A stretch of 64,000 nucleotides of DNA from Notoacmeibacter sp. (lineage in GTDB: Bacteria; Pseudomonadota; Alphaproteobacteria; Rhizobiales; Rhizobiaceae): the NCBI GenBank assembly GCA_019912385.1, contig JAIOIW010000105.1:1-64000 (forward strand), written 5' to 3'. Below the pieces are notes generated by a model, which saw only the letters and a list, made by a program, of their open reading frames with translations, was not told where the DNA came from and ran no database searches. Made by a program: the position numbers and the translations under genes. Below are positions 56,200 to 63,797 of this stretch, piece by piece. The number at the start of each line of letters is the position of its first letter. The stretch's first letter is position 1.

Positions 56200-56278
56200 A
56201 GGCGCTAAGTTCACACCCCGAGCCACCTAATAGCGCCAAGGCCCGCCAGTGCCCCCGCGTTGGCGGGCCGCATTTTTT
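56200..56278 (+). ncRNA. Candidate small RNA of about 79 nucleotides
   Basis: From the predicted start the RNA would form a first hairpin (GGCGCTA at 56201-56207 with TAGCGCC at 56231-56237, loop of 23 bases rich in C and A) and then a terminator hairpin (GGCCCGCCA at 56240-56248 with TGGCGGGCC at 56261-56269) followed by GCATTTTTT. No open reading frame of note lies within. No plus-strand gene upstream needs this terminator. Two-hairpin RNAs with C-rich loops are typical of alphaproteobacterial trans-acting sRNAs; the family is not identified. Confidence 0.55.
56240..56278 (+). terminator. Intrinsic terminator of the candidate small RNA
   Basis: A perfect nine-base stem (GGCCCGCCA/TGGCGGGCC) with a twelve-base loop is followed three bases later by six T. 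Confidence 0.85.
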
Positions 56279-56634
56279 GAATAACTTATAAACGTATTTG
56301 AATTTTTCTATTAGTTTTGAGTACGAATATACATACTTCATGTTTTTCAAGTTATATCATTACATTCTGTATTTTTATGTGCATTTATGTTAATCTATTA
56401 TTACTTTTACTTTTGAGATCGTTTATTATTCACAGATATTTGTCCACGATGCATGTAATAATTTACCGCAATCGTAGCGAAGAGTGGTGCAACTGCCCAT
56501 GATCTCAAGTTGATGTTCGAACGGACCGATGTGGAAGAGGCAATTAACTTCAGGGAGGACGCCAATCAGGCAGGCGTCAATCCCGGTTCCGGAGCGGATC
56601 GCGAAGGTCAACGCCTGCACCCGAATTCCTGACA

Positions 56635-56737
56635 GTCCCATGGCGCCCGGCCAGCGTCCTCAGGCTCTCTTGACTATTTTGTATTGCTCGACGGACCGCC
56701 TCTCTCGCGTGGCGCCGCCTTGAAGATTCTGTCCCAT
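56635..56737 (-). pseudogene. IS481-type transposase N-terminal remnant
   Basis: The minus strand from the ATG at 56737 reads MGQNLQGGAT and then, after a one-base frame change, REAVRRAIQNSQESLRTLAGRHG. This matches the typical N-terminus of IS481-family transposases (MGQ-LHGSAT-TEAVRRAIQ-SQ-SLRTLAKRYG), recognised from memory. Only about 34 codons remain and the helix-turn-helix and DDE domains are missing, so the copy is dead. Confidence 0.7.
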
Positions 56738-56773
56738 AGTACATCCCTCCATTCGAGGGAAAACAATGCTCCA

Positions 56774-57811
56774 TCAAACTCCGGGATCAAACACCCAACC
56801 CTTTCGTGCCAGCAGAATCATGCCGATCAGCACCGCCAACAGGACCACCGACAGCGAAATGGCAATGCGCGTGGCTCTCGCGGCCCGATCCTTCTCCAAC
56901 CAGTTCGTCGGTTTGATGCCTTGCATCCAAAACGTCGCCACTCCCGCCAGGTTCACACAAATCAGGTTCATCAAGAACAGCGAGAAAGCGCCCATGGCCA
57001 AGGTGGGATGTCCGCCGCCGAGCAGCAGACCGGACGTCACCAGCGGCGGCAACAACGCCACCGCGACCATGACGCCGATCAAAGCCGCCGACACCCCTGT
57101 CGTGAACGCCAGCGCGCCCGCGCAGCCCGACGCCAGTGCCAGCACGACGTCGCCAAGACCTACTCGCGTGCGCGACGCCATTTCGGACAATGTGGAGTCC
57201 ACGTTCAGCAGCATGCCGATGAGCACGGATAACGCCAGCGCTGCCGCAACCCCAGCCAGCGCCGTCATTAGCCCGTGCTTAAGCAGCGACAGGTCGCCCA
57301 TCGTAATGCCAAGCGACAACGCCACGTTTGGTCCGAGCAGGGGCGCAATCACCATGGCCCCGATGATGACCGCCACGCTATTGTGGTTCAGGCCAATGGC
57401 CGCCACCACTGTGGACAGCGCCACCATCGCCATATAGACCCGCGACAATCGCGCGGCGTTCTTGATGTCCTCGTACAACTCCTCGCGACCGATCCGCTCC
57501 GGTGATTTTCCCTCCGGCGGCGACTGCTCGGAAGGATCTGCGGCCCCCGGTTCCGGCTCCGCCTGGGCGCGTGGCAACGTCGCTTCGACCGGCAGCATCA
57601 CCACCCGGTTGCCCTCCCCGCCGGTGTAGCGTTTCTCCAACAAATCCAGCACCGTCTCGCTCTGCTCCGCGTCCAGCAGGATGCGCACCAGCACTTCCCC
57701 GTCCGCCAACCGGATCTGCCGGTGTTCGATCACCTTGCAAGTATCCAGAAGCTCGCGGACGTCCGCGCTGTCCTTCTTCTGCAATACCATCTCAAGCAGG
57801 CGCAGCGCCAT
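56774..57811 (-). CDS. DUF389 (TIGR00341-type) membrane protein
   Basis: The 345-residue protein has an N-terminal cytoplasmic domain of about 80 residues, an acidic Pro-rich linker, and a membrane domain with about seven helices containing NHNSVAVIIGAMVIAPLLGPNVALSLG, the DUF389 hallmark. The function of the family is unknown; a transport role is guessed. It is the first recognisable intact gene after the AT-rich region and ends 37 bases from the IS481 remnant. Confidence 0.88.
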   Translation of the reverse strand: MALRLLEMVLQKKDSADVRELLDTCKVIEHRQIRLADGEVLVRILLDAEQSETVLDLLEKRYTGGEGNRVVMLPVEATLPRAQAEPEPGAADPSEQSPPEGKSPERIGREELYEDIKNAARLSRVYMAMVALSTVVAAIGLNHNSVAVIIGAMVIAPLLGPNVALSLGITMGDLSLLKHGLMTALAGVAAALALSVLIGMLLNVDSTLSEMASRTRVGLGDVVLALASGCAGALAFTTGVSAALIGVMVAVALLPPLVTSGLLLGGGHPTLAMGAFSLFLMNLICVNLAGVATFWMQGIKPTNWLEKDRAARATRIAISLSVVLLAVLIGMILLARKGWVFDPGV

Positions 57812-57850
57812 CAGGTCTCACCCTTTTCGATGAGCGGCCGGGTCAGGGCG

Positions 57851-58048
57851 TCACCGTATTTCCATCCGCTTCAGCAGTTCCCACACCGGCAACGCCGTCA
57901 CGCCGCCGACAACCCCGCTCAGATAGCCCGGTATGTCCGTGTCGAAGAGCCAGCGCCACAAGAGGCCGGCGACGAAACTCGTGACCAACATGGTCGCGAC
58001 CGTAATCAGCAATCGTTGCCAAAGTGGCATGTCATCGCCCCCAGCCAA
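57851..58048 (-). CDS. Small membrane protein downstream of VIT-type gene
   Basis: The 65-residue protein has one or two hydrophobic segments (LLITVATMLVTSFVAGLLWRWLF and a GVVGGVTALPVWELL helix) and a basic C-terminus. A second ATG at 58030 would shorten it by six residues. No family is recognised. It lies between the VIT-type and DUF389 genes on the same strand and may be part of one transcript. Confidence 0.6.
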   Translation of the reverse strand: MAGGDDMPLWQRLLITVATMLVTSFVAGLLWRWLFDTDIPGYLSGVVGGVTALPVWELLKRMEIR

Positions 58049-58126
58049 TCAAAGGTTTTTCATTGACGAACTTGTCCGCGTGCATCCTGCATCGCGCCCG
58101 AACTTCAGACAACCGTTCCGAATAAT

Positions 58127-58807
58127 TTACCGATCCCGGCAGTGAGCGCCATCGCCAGGGCGCCTCAGAACGTCACGCGGACCCGTGGCGCGCAAAATGC
58201 TCGCACCGCCTGTCCATGCTCCAATTGCACCCAGAAGAGCGAGAAAGCCCAAAGACGCCGCCGATACGATCGGAACGAGCGCATTCGCGGGTGATACGAC
58301 CACCATAAGCAGAGGCATGGCCGCGCCGACCGAAAACGTTGCGGCGGACGCCAGCGCGGCTTGCACAGGACGCGCGGTGGTGATTTTCGAGATCCCAAGC
58401 TCATCGCGGGCGTGGGCGGTCAGGGCATTTTTGACCGTCAGCTGCTGGGCGACCTGTCGCGCAAGGACCCGATCGACGCCGCGCTTGACGTAGATTTCGG
58501 CGAGTTCATTCAGCTCGTATGCAGGGTTCTCGCTTAATTCCATACGCTCCCGCGCGAGATCCACCTGTTCGGTGTCGGATTGCGAGCTGACCGACACATA
58601 CTCGCCGGCGGCCATCGACATCGCGCCGGCCACCAATCCGGCGACACCCGCGATCGGGACATCGCTCTGCGTCGCCGCCGCGGCCGCGACACCGACGATC
58701 AGGCTTGCCGTGGAGATGATGCCATCATTCGCCCCGAGTACCGCTGCGCGCAACCAGCCGATGCGGCCGACAAAGTGTTTCTCCCGGTGCTTATGAATTC
58801 GGCTCAT
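58127..58807 (-). pseudogene. VIT1/CCC1-family iron/manganese transporter, C-terminus broken
   Basis: The 226-residue frame begins with the family pattern RIGWLRAAVLGANDGIISTASLIVGVAAA and keeps the metal-binding cytoplasmic region (ARERMELSENPAYELNELAEIYVKRG). The last helix is lost: after ILRATGP the frame leaves the family sequence. In the next frame one reads RVTF-stop-GALAMALTAGIGKLFGTVV to about 58096, which is the expected ending with Trp (TGG) changed to TGA. So there is both a one-base frameshift and a nonsense change near 58165-58180. Without helix five the transporter is probably inactive. Confidence 0.8.
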
Positions 58808-59003
58808 GGCTTTCTCTCAGACATACCTTCGAGCTTCGTTACTGCCGCCACAGCATCCGAGGTCGTCCCGTTTGTGCGTTCATTTTGATGAAAATAATTC
58901 AACGCGCCAATCGCCCTCAACCGTTTCGATGTCCGTTGAAGCGGCATCGAGCGTCGGTCCCGTCATGAATCGCGAGAGATTGGGCTAGGCAAGCGGACTG
59001 GCC

Positions 59004-59210
59004 CTACTTCTGTTTCAGTTTCTCGGTCCACAAATCGATTTCGCGCTCGGCCTGTTCCTTGGCGTGCCCGTAACGCGTCTGAAGAAGGCCGGCGAGTTCG
59101 GTGCGCTTGCCGTTGATGATGTCAAGATCGTCATCAGTAAGTTTACCCCACTGCGACCGAACCTTGCCCTTGAGTTGCTTCCAGTTACCTTCGATTTCAT
59201 CCCAGTTCAT
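59004..59210 (-). CDS. CsbD-family general stress protein
   Basis: The 68-residue hydrophilic protein has the full CsbD pattern: MNWDEIEGNWKQLKGKVRSQWGKLTDDDLD, then GKRTELAGLLQTRYG. CsbD-type proteins are induced by general stress; the molecular role is unknown. It is separate from its neighbours by 196 and 154 bases. Confidence 0.93.
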   Translation of the reverse strand: MNWDEIEGNWKQLKGKVRSQWGKLTDDDLDIINGKRTELAGLLQTRYGHAKEQAEREIDLWTEKLKQK

Positions 59211-59364
59211 GAATCGCTCCTACAATGTGGTTTCGGATAAATTGACGCAAGCCGACCGCGCTGGTTTGGCTCACCGCTATCGACGACGGAACGCCACGCC
59301 CCGGCAAGGCGGCCGCGAAATGGCGTTTCTTCAAGCAGCGATGTTCGTCACGCCGCCGATCAGA

Positions 59365-59529
59365 TCAGATCCGCCCAAGCAGTACGAGGACCACGAGGAT
59401 GATCAGGATAATGCCGATGACGCCGATACCGCCATGACCAAAGCCGTAACCGTAGCCGCCGAAGCGGCCACTGAAGCCGCCGAGCAGGAAGATGACGAGG
59501 ATGATAACAAGGATGGTTCCAAGCGACAT
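59365..59529 (-). CDS. DUF3309 family small membrane protein
   Basis: The 54-residue protein starts MSLGTILVIILVIFLLGGFSG, contains a Gly/Tyr-rich turn (RFGGYGYGFGHGGIG) and ends with a second hydrophobic helix, exactly the DUF3309 layout. The ATG at 59529 was preferred to one at 59589 because AGGAGG lies just before it. No function is known; such genes are common in stress islands of rhizobia. Confidence 0.88.
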   Translation of the reverse strand: MSLGTILVIILVIFLLGGFSGRFGGYGYGFGHGGIGVIGIILIILVVLVLLGRI

Positions 59530-59635
59530 GATCTGCCTCCTATCGTTGCATCTGATCCAATGAACCGCGCCGAGGCCCTTGATCGGCATTTTCCGGACGA
59601 GCAGGTCTCTAGGCCGTCATCCGGGAAAAGCCGTA

Positions 59636-59782
59636 TTACTTCGTCTCGACTGAAATCCCATCTTTGCCGACGCTGATCTCAATTCTGGTCGAATTCTGGC
59701 GCTCTTGGTAGAAATAGTAACTCAAGACCAAGGTGGCGACGACGAGTGCGCCGATCACGAGGTAGAGAAGGTTGCGATTCAT
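59636..59782 (-). CDS. Small single-pass membrane protein, hypothetical
   Basis: The 48-residue protein has one membrane helix (LLYLVIGALVVATLVLSYYFY) after a short basic N-terminus and a short C-terminal beta-like tail (RIEISVGKDGISVETK). Proteins of this type are frequent in Hyphomicrobiales. The ATG at 59782 is used; an upstream ATG at 59821 would add 13 unrelated residues. Confidence 0.65.
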   Translation of the reverse strand: MNRNLLYLVIGALVVATLVLSYYFYQERQNSTRIEISVGKDGISVETK

Positions 59783-60045
59783 ACTTGGACAGTTCCCATT
59801 TTGATTCGAGCACACGCGCATCTATAAGACGATACTTCCATCCGGCCGGGCACTTCCCCGTCCTCGTTCGGCTATTTCAGCGCCGCAATACAAAGCATTT
59901 CTTTTCAGTTCTTGATATTGATTGAATGGTCCACAGCAAATTTCATTGATGGATATCAAGCCCAACCGCCAGATGACGTATTGAGGTCAGGAGCCGTCTA
60001 GCAGGCTTTTGAAAAAGTCGCTCGCCACCGGATCGCATTGGTGAT

Positions 60046-60423
60046 TCACGTGCCGCGAAGGGATTCGGAGGGCGACCCATGCAATAGGATCGACCATCTT
60101 TTTTTGCCGTCGGCGGCGTACTGGTGAACACGGATCAACGAGCTATCGATCATCTGCACATCGCCATCATAAGCGGCTGATACGGCTTGAAGAATGCGCG
60201 CCCAATGCCCGGCCTTGCGCCATCGGTTGAACCGGTTCACGCAGGTCGTATGCGGGGGGCCGTAGCGCGCCGGGATATCGGCTCAGGGCGCGCCTGTGCG
60301 AAGCCGCCAGAAGATGCCGTTCAAGACCTTGCGGTCATCAGCGCGCGGCACGCCGCGCACCTTCGTCGGCAAAAGCGGTTGAATCACCGACCACTCGAAA
60401 TCCGTCAGATCGAAACGCGCCAT
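60046..60423 (-). pseudogene. IS5-family transposase orfA remnant with nonsense mutation
   Basis: From the ATG at 60423 the minus strand reads MARFDLTDFEWSVIQPLLP and continues to NGIFWRLRTGAP, then a TGA at 60283-60285 where family members have Trp, then ADIPARYGPPHTTCVNRFNRWRK and on to DSSLIRVHQYAADGKK. The part after this is frameshifted and cut off, so the second half with most of the DDE domain is missing. The copy is therefore inactive. It lies between the stress genes and tRNA-Leu. Confidence 0.85.
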
Positions 60424-60514
60424 ATCCCCCCTGTCATTGGCAGGAAGGGAATCATACCGGGCGCCCTCTGGGAATCCTCTTTATGGGTATGTGACCTAGC
60501 GGCTTAATGGCAGG

Positions 60515-60599
60515 TGGTGCCCCCTGCCGGGATCGAACCGGCACGGCCGAAGCCGAGGGATTTTAAGTCCCTTGCGTCTACCAATTCCGCCAAGGGGGC
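60515..60599 (-). tRNA. tRNA-Leu (anticodon UAA)
   Basis: The minus strand starts GCCCCCTTGGCGGAATTGG and ends GGGGGCA plus an encoded CCA. It has the long variable arm of a class II tRNA (CTCGGCTTCGGCCGTG). The anticodon loop ACTTAAAAT gives UAA. Its 3' end faces the decayed island to the left. Confidence 0.96.
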
Positions 60600-60632
60600 A
60601 CGGAAAAGCGGTAACCGCTTGGCCCGCCGCGA

Positions 60633-61604
60633 TCAACCGGCGAATGCACGTTTTGCGATACGGCCGATGAAGGCGGCGACACGTTGCGGCTCGGCATATT
60701 GCGGCATATGCCCGACGCCATCCAGAAATTCCAGTTCGATGCCCTTGATGCGGTCGACCATCGCCTCGCCCTGGACCCGGTAGTCGAGCACGCGATCGGC
60801 CGTGCCGAACAGTATGCCGGTTGGAATACCGATCTCACCGTAGCGGGTCTCGAGCTGCGCCAAGTCCTGCCCGATCGAAACCGAATCGGTCGATGTCGCG
60901 TAGAAATGGCTTGGGAGGACGCCGACCAGCGCGCCGCCGCCGACGGCATAGTCCTGCGGAGGCTGCTGCGGGCCGAACACGAAATCCAGAGTCTGGTCGG
61001 TCATCCTGATAATCTTCGGAACAGCGAAGGTATGCGCGATGAAACGGCGCAGGAAGCGGTTGGGGATATCGATCGGGCCGAACTCGGGCGGCATTCTGCC
61101 CAGCAGGTGGGTCAGTGGCGACAACAGCGCCAGCCCGGCCACCCGACCGGGATGGTCCAGCGCAGCGGCGAGCGCGATCGCCCCGCCCATGGAATGGCCG
61201 ACAAGCACGGCCTTTTCGATACCCAACGCGTCCATAAGCGCAACGACATCGCCCGCATGCGTGACGATGCGCCCGTCATTGCCCCAGTCCTGCTGCGAAT
61301 AGCCGTAGCCGCGCCGGTCGAAAGCGATCATGCGGTAGTTACCGGGCATATGCGGCCAGAGCGGAACGTCGAAATGGCGCAGATTGCCGCCCAGTCCATG
61401 AACAAAGATGATAGCCGGTCCCTCGCCCTTGTCCAAGACATGGAACCGCCGGCCAGCCACGTCGATGATATCGCCGGCGGGCGGCGCCAGCGTCAGGGCA
61501 AGCTGCGCCATCCGGGAGGTTTTCTTGCGGTTGAACAAGATCCAGAGACTGGCGCCCACGAGCGCAACGGCAATGGCGGTCAGTGCGATCTCGCCCGGCG
61601 GCAT
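60633..61604 (-). CDS. Membrane-anchored alpha/beta hydrolase
   Basis: The 323-residue protein has an N-terminal membrane helix (residues 5-24) and a hydrolase fold with the oxyanion motif FVHGLGG, nucleophile Ser138 in GHSMGG, an acid in FGTADRV and His in VGHMPQY. The substrate is unknown. It is a different branch from the hydrolase fused to LivM. It starts 142 bases from the divergent molybdopterin-binding-protein gene. Confidence 0.88.
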   Translation of the reverse strand: MPPGEIALTAIAVALVGASLWILFNRKKTSRMAQLALTLAPPAGDIIDVAGRRFHVLDKGEGPAIIFVHGLGGNLRHFDVPLWPHMPGNYRMIAFDRRGYGYSQQDWGNDGRIVTHAGDVVALMDALGIEKAVLVGHSMGGAIALAAALDHPGRVAGLALLSPLTHLLGRMPPEFGPIDIPNRFLRRFIAHTFAVPKIIRMTDQTLDFVFGPQQPPQDYAVGGGALVGVLPSHFYATSTDSVSIGQDLAQLETRYGEIGIPTGILFGTADRVLDYRVQGEAMVDRIKGIELEFLDGVGHMPQYAEPQRVAAFIGRIAKRAFAG

Positions 61605-61746
61605 GAATTTCTCCTGTTTGCGTTTCGGCGTATCGGTCTATTGCGGCAGTGGCAAGAGACCTTTCACGGCGGATCGCACTGTTGCCCTTTGCCCGCGCAA
61701 AGTCTATTCGGCTCGATGGCTTCAATCTCTTGAGAGGCAGGTCTCC

Positions 61747-62484
61747 ATGAGCGAAATCGTCACCGCGGGCATGGTCGTGATCGGCGACGAAATCCTGTCC
61801 GGACGGACAAAGGATCTCAACGCGGGCTACCTCGCCGACCTGGCGACGGCGGCGGGCATCGACCTGAAGGAAGTCCGGATCGTACCCGACGACGAGGACA
61901 TAATCGTCGAAGCGGTCAACGCGCTTCGCGCGCGCTATACCTATGTCTTCACTTCTGGTGGCATCGGCCCGACCCATGACGACATCACGGCCGACGCCAT
62001 CGCCAAGGCTTTCGGTGTGCCGTGCGAGGTTGACCAGAAGGCCTATGCCCTGCTCGACGCGCACTACCGCAAGCGCAACATCGAGTTTTCCGATGCGCGC
62101 AAGCGCATGGCCCGCATGCCGCGCGGGGCGGTTCATATCGACAATCCCGTATCGCTGGCGCCGGGTTTCGCCATCGGCAACGTCCACGTGATGGCCGGTG
62201 TTCCCTCGATCTTCCAGGCGATGCTGGACAACGTGCTGCCGACGCTGAAGACCGGCGCGAAGCTGATCTCGCAATCGGTTCACTGCCCGCTGCCCGAAGG
62301 CGTGATCGGCGGGCCGCTCGGCGAGATCCAGAAGGCCCATCCCCACACCGTCATCGGTTCCTATCCGAAATTCCGGGACGGCAGGTTCTGGACCGAAATC
62401 GTGGTGCGCGCGCGCTCGCAGGAAGCGCTCGATCCGGCAGTCGCCGCCGTGCAGGCCATGATCGTAGAGAACACGCCGCGCTGA
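61747..62484 (+). CDS. CinA/MoaB-like molybdopterin-binding domain protein
   Basis: The 245-residue protein has the MoCF_biosynth fold: AGMVVIGDEILSGRTKDLNAGYLADL near the start and VFTSGGIGPTHDDITADAIAKAFG in the middle. It corresponds to the N-terminal half of CinA without the amidohydrolase domain, a form often annotated as competence/damage-inducible protein A. The role is uncertain (pyridine nucleotide or molybdopterin metabolism). The ATG at 61747 was chosen because the motif begins there and the upstream frame has no homology. Confidence 0.88.
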   Translation: MSEIVTAGMVVIGDEILSGRTKDLNAGYLADLATAAGIDLKEVRIVPDDEDIIVEAVNALRARYTYVFTSGGIGPTHDDITADAIAKAFGVPCEVDQKAYALLDAHYRKRNIEFSDARKRMARMPRGAVHIDNPVSLAPGFAIGNVHVMAGVPSIFQAMLDNVLPTLKTGAKLISQSVHCPLPEGVIGGPLGEIQKAHPHTVIGSYPKFRDGRFWTEIVVRARSQEALDPAVAAVQAMIVENTPR

Positions 62485-62544
62485 GGGCAATGGCCGTAAC
62501 CGCTCCCGGAGAAGGTGGGCGCGACTTTTTCGCTGAAAGACCCA

Positions 62545-62558
62545 TTGACCGAGGTCAA
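62545..62558. promoter_or_regulatory. Perfect FNR/FixK-type box upstream of tandem Usp gene
   Basis: TTGACCGAGGTCAA matches TTGA-N6-TCAA and lies in a longer perfect palindrome CATTGACC-GA-GGTCAATG (62543-62560). It is 108 bases before the start of the Usp gene, a suitable place for activation. Confidence 0.65.
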
Positions 62559-62665
62559 TGCACCTCGCCTAATGGTGCGGCATCCAAAATGCGAAGCCGT
62601 CCGTCAAGGCGCGAATTGTTCGGTACATCGCGTCAAAGACGCCAGGCAAGGTCCAGGAGATAGAC

Positions 62666-63505
62666 ATGACCTACAAGACCATCGTCGCTGTCCTACCCGA
62701 CAAGGACGCGGCAAAACGCGTCCTCAGCGTGGCGGTTCCGCTTGCACAGCGCCACAAAAGCCATCTGATCGCGGTTCACGCCGAGCCGAGTCCGGCCGCC
62801 TATGCCACGCCGATCGGCTTTCCCGAGGCCGGGCTTCTGGAAGCAACGGCGGAGGAGAACGAGGCGCGCGCCGAGGCACTGAAGGAATACTACGACTCGA
62901 CGCTTTCCGCTGAGGGCCTGTCGTTCGAGTGGCGCGGGATGCAGAGCTTTGTCGGCGATAGCGCGGTTTCGGCGCTGCCGAGCGCGCGTTGCGCCGATCT
63001 GGTGATAACCGCCCAGCCGGAGCCCGGCTCGACCAACGCCAGGGTGACCGACAACGAGGCGCTTCTGTTTGACAGCGGCCGGCCGGTCCTTTTCATCCCC
63101 TATGCGGCCGAAATCCCGCAGCAGTACGACCGCGTCCTGATTGCCTGGAACGGATCGAAGGAAGCCGCACGCTCTGTGTTCGACGCCATGCCCTTCATCC
63201 TGGGAGCCCGGGAAGTCGAGATTTTCTCCGTCGACCCGAAAACCAACGCGGAGCAAAGTGCGCCCACAGCCGGCGCCGAGATCGCCACGACACTTGCCCG
63301 CCACGGTGCCAATGTCAGGGTCGAAACACAGATCTCCGACGGCGTGCCGGCCGCATCGATCATCGAGAACCGCCTTGCGGACATTCAGGCCGACCTGCTG
63401 GTCATGGGCGCATATTCACGCTCCCGGATTTCGGAACGGCTGTTTGGCGGCGTAACCCGGACAGTCCTGGAGTCGATGCCGACCATCACCTTGATGTCAC
63501 GTTGA
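62666..63505 (+). CDS. Tandem universal stress protein
   Basis: The 279-residue protein has two Usp domains (MTYKTIVAVLPDKDAAKRV... and YDRVLIAWNGSKEAARSV...). The C-terminal ATP-loop reads GAYSRSRISERLFGGVT, so the second glycine of the G-x2-G motif is replaced by Ser, and ATP binding is uncertain. It has the same size and layout as the protein at 51514-52353 and, like it, has an FNR/FixK-type box upstream. It ends before a hairpin terminator at 63576-63606. Confidence 0.92.
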   Translation: MTYKTIVAVLPDKDAAKRVLSVAVPLAQRHKSHLIAVHAEPSPAAYATPIGFPEAGLLEATAEENEARAEALKEYYDSTLSAEGLSFEWRGMQSFVGDSAVSALPSARCADLVITAQPEPGSTNARVTDNEALLFDSGRPVLFIPYAAEIPQQYDRVLIAWNGSKEAARSVFDAMPFILGAREVEIFSVDPKTNAEQSAPTAGAEIATTLARHGANVRVETQISDGVPAASIIENRLADIQADLLVMGAYSRSRISERLFGGVTRTVLESMPTITLMSR

Positions 63506-63575
63506 CGTTTCGCCTGTCGCCGCATGGGGTGGTGATGGCGACGGGTATTGGCGCGATGGCGCCACGGGAGGAAGA

Positions 63576-63606
63576 ACGGGCGGCCGGGGGACGGCCGTCC
63601 GTTTTC
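63576..63606 (+). terminator. Intrinsic terminator after the tandem Usp gene
   Basis: A GC-rich stem (GGGCGGCCG with CGGCCGTCC, one G-T pair) and a short G-rich loop are followed by GTTTTCCTTT. The remaining 190 bases to the MlaE-type gene hold a short inverted repeat (CCACTAG/CTAGTGG, 63704-63730) and no gene that I can support. Confidence 0.75.
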
Positions 63607-63797
63607 CTTTGTGCCCTGCCGGCAATTCAGGCCCTGCGGACGGATTTGGCATTCGATACCCGCTCGATGCCGACCTCAAAATCGAATGTCGAATTTAGAA
63701 GTTCCACTAGAGTCATAAGCTTGCTAGTGGTTTCCTTGTTTCAATCATTTGCCCTCGCGACCGATACAAACGGGATGCAAATGTTGGAATCGAACCA

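Larger units (their letters stand above)
55918..56773. other. AT-rich intergenic region without an intact protein gene
   Basis: This stretch separates the TauE-type gene from the DUF389 gene. From about 56085 to 56470 the sequence is strikingly rich in A and T compared with all its surroundings. It holds a candidate small RNA with its own promoter and terminator (56164-56278) and, at the right, a remnant of an IS481-type transposase (56635-56737). Short open frames at 56317-56502 and 56426-56641 have no recognisable features. The composition suggests foreign origin. Confidence 0.75.

Noticed and set aside
56317-56641. Two short open frames in the AT-rich patch (56317-56502 plus, 56426-56641 minus)
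   Set aside because: They have no ribosome sites or recognisable motifs; the first is a chance frame in low-complexity AT sequence.
58127-60423. Possible reading of UGA as tryptophan (TGA replaces TGG in both the VIT-type gene and the IS5 remnant)
   Set aside because: TGA is used as the normal stop of many intact genes in the window, including the overlapping ATGA and GTGA junctions, so recoding is excluded. Both cases are in decayed genes and also carry frameshifts.
63704-63730. Inverted repeat CCACTAG/CTAGTGG with a 13-base loop
   Set aside because: The stem is short, lies after an already adequate terminator, and shows no link to a gene; it is noted only as part of the gap.
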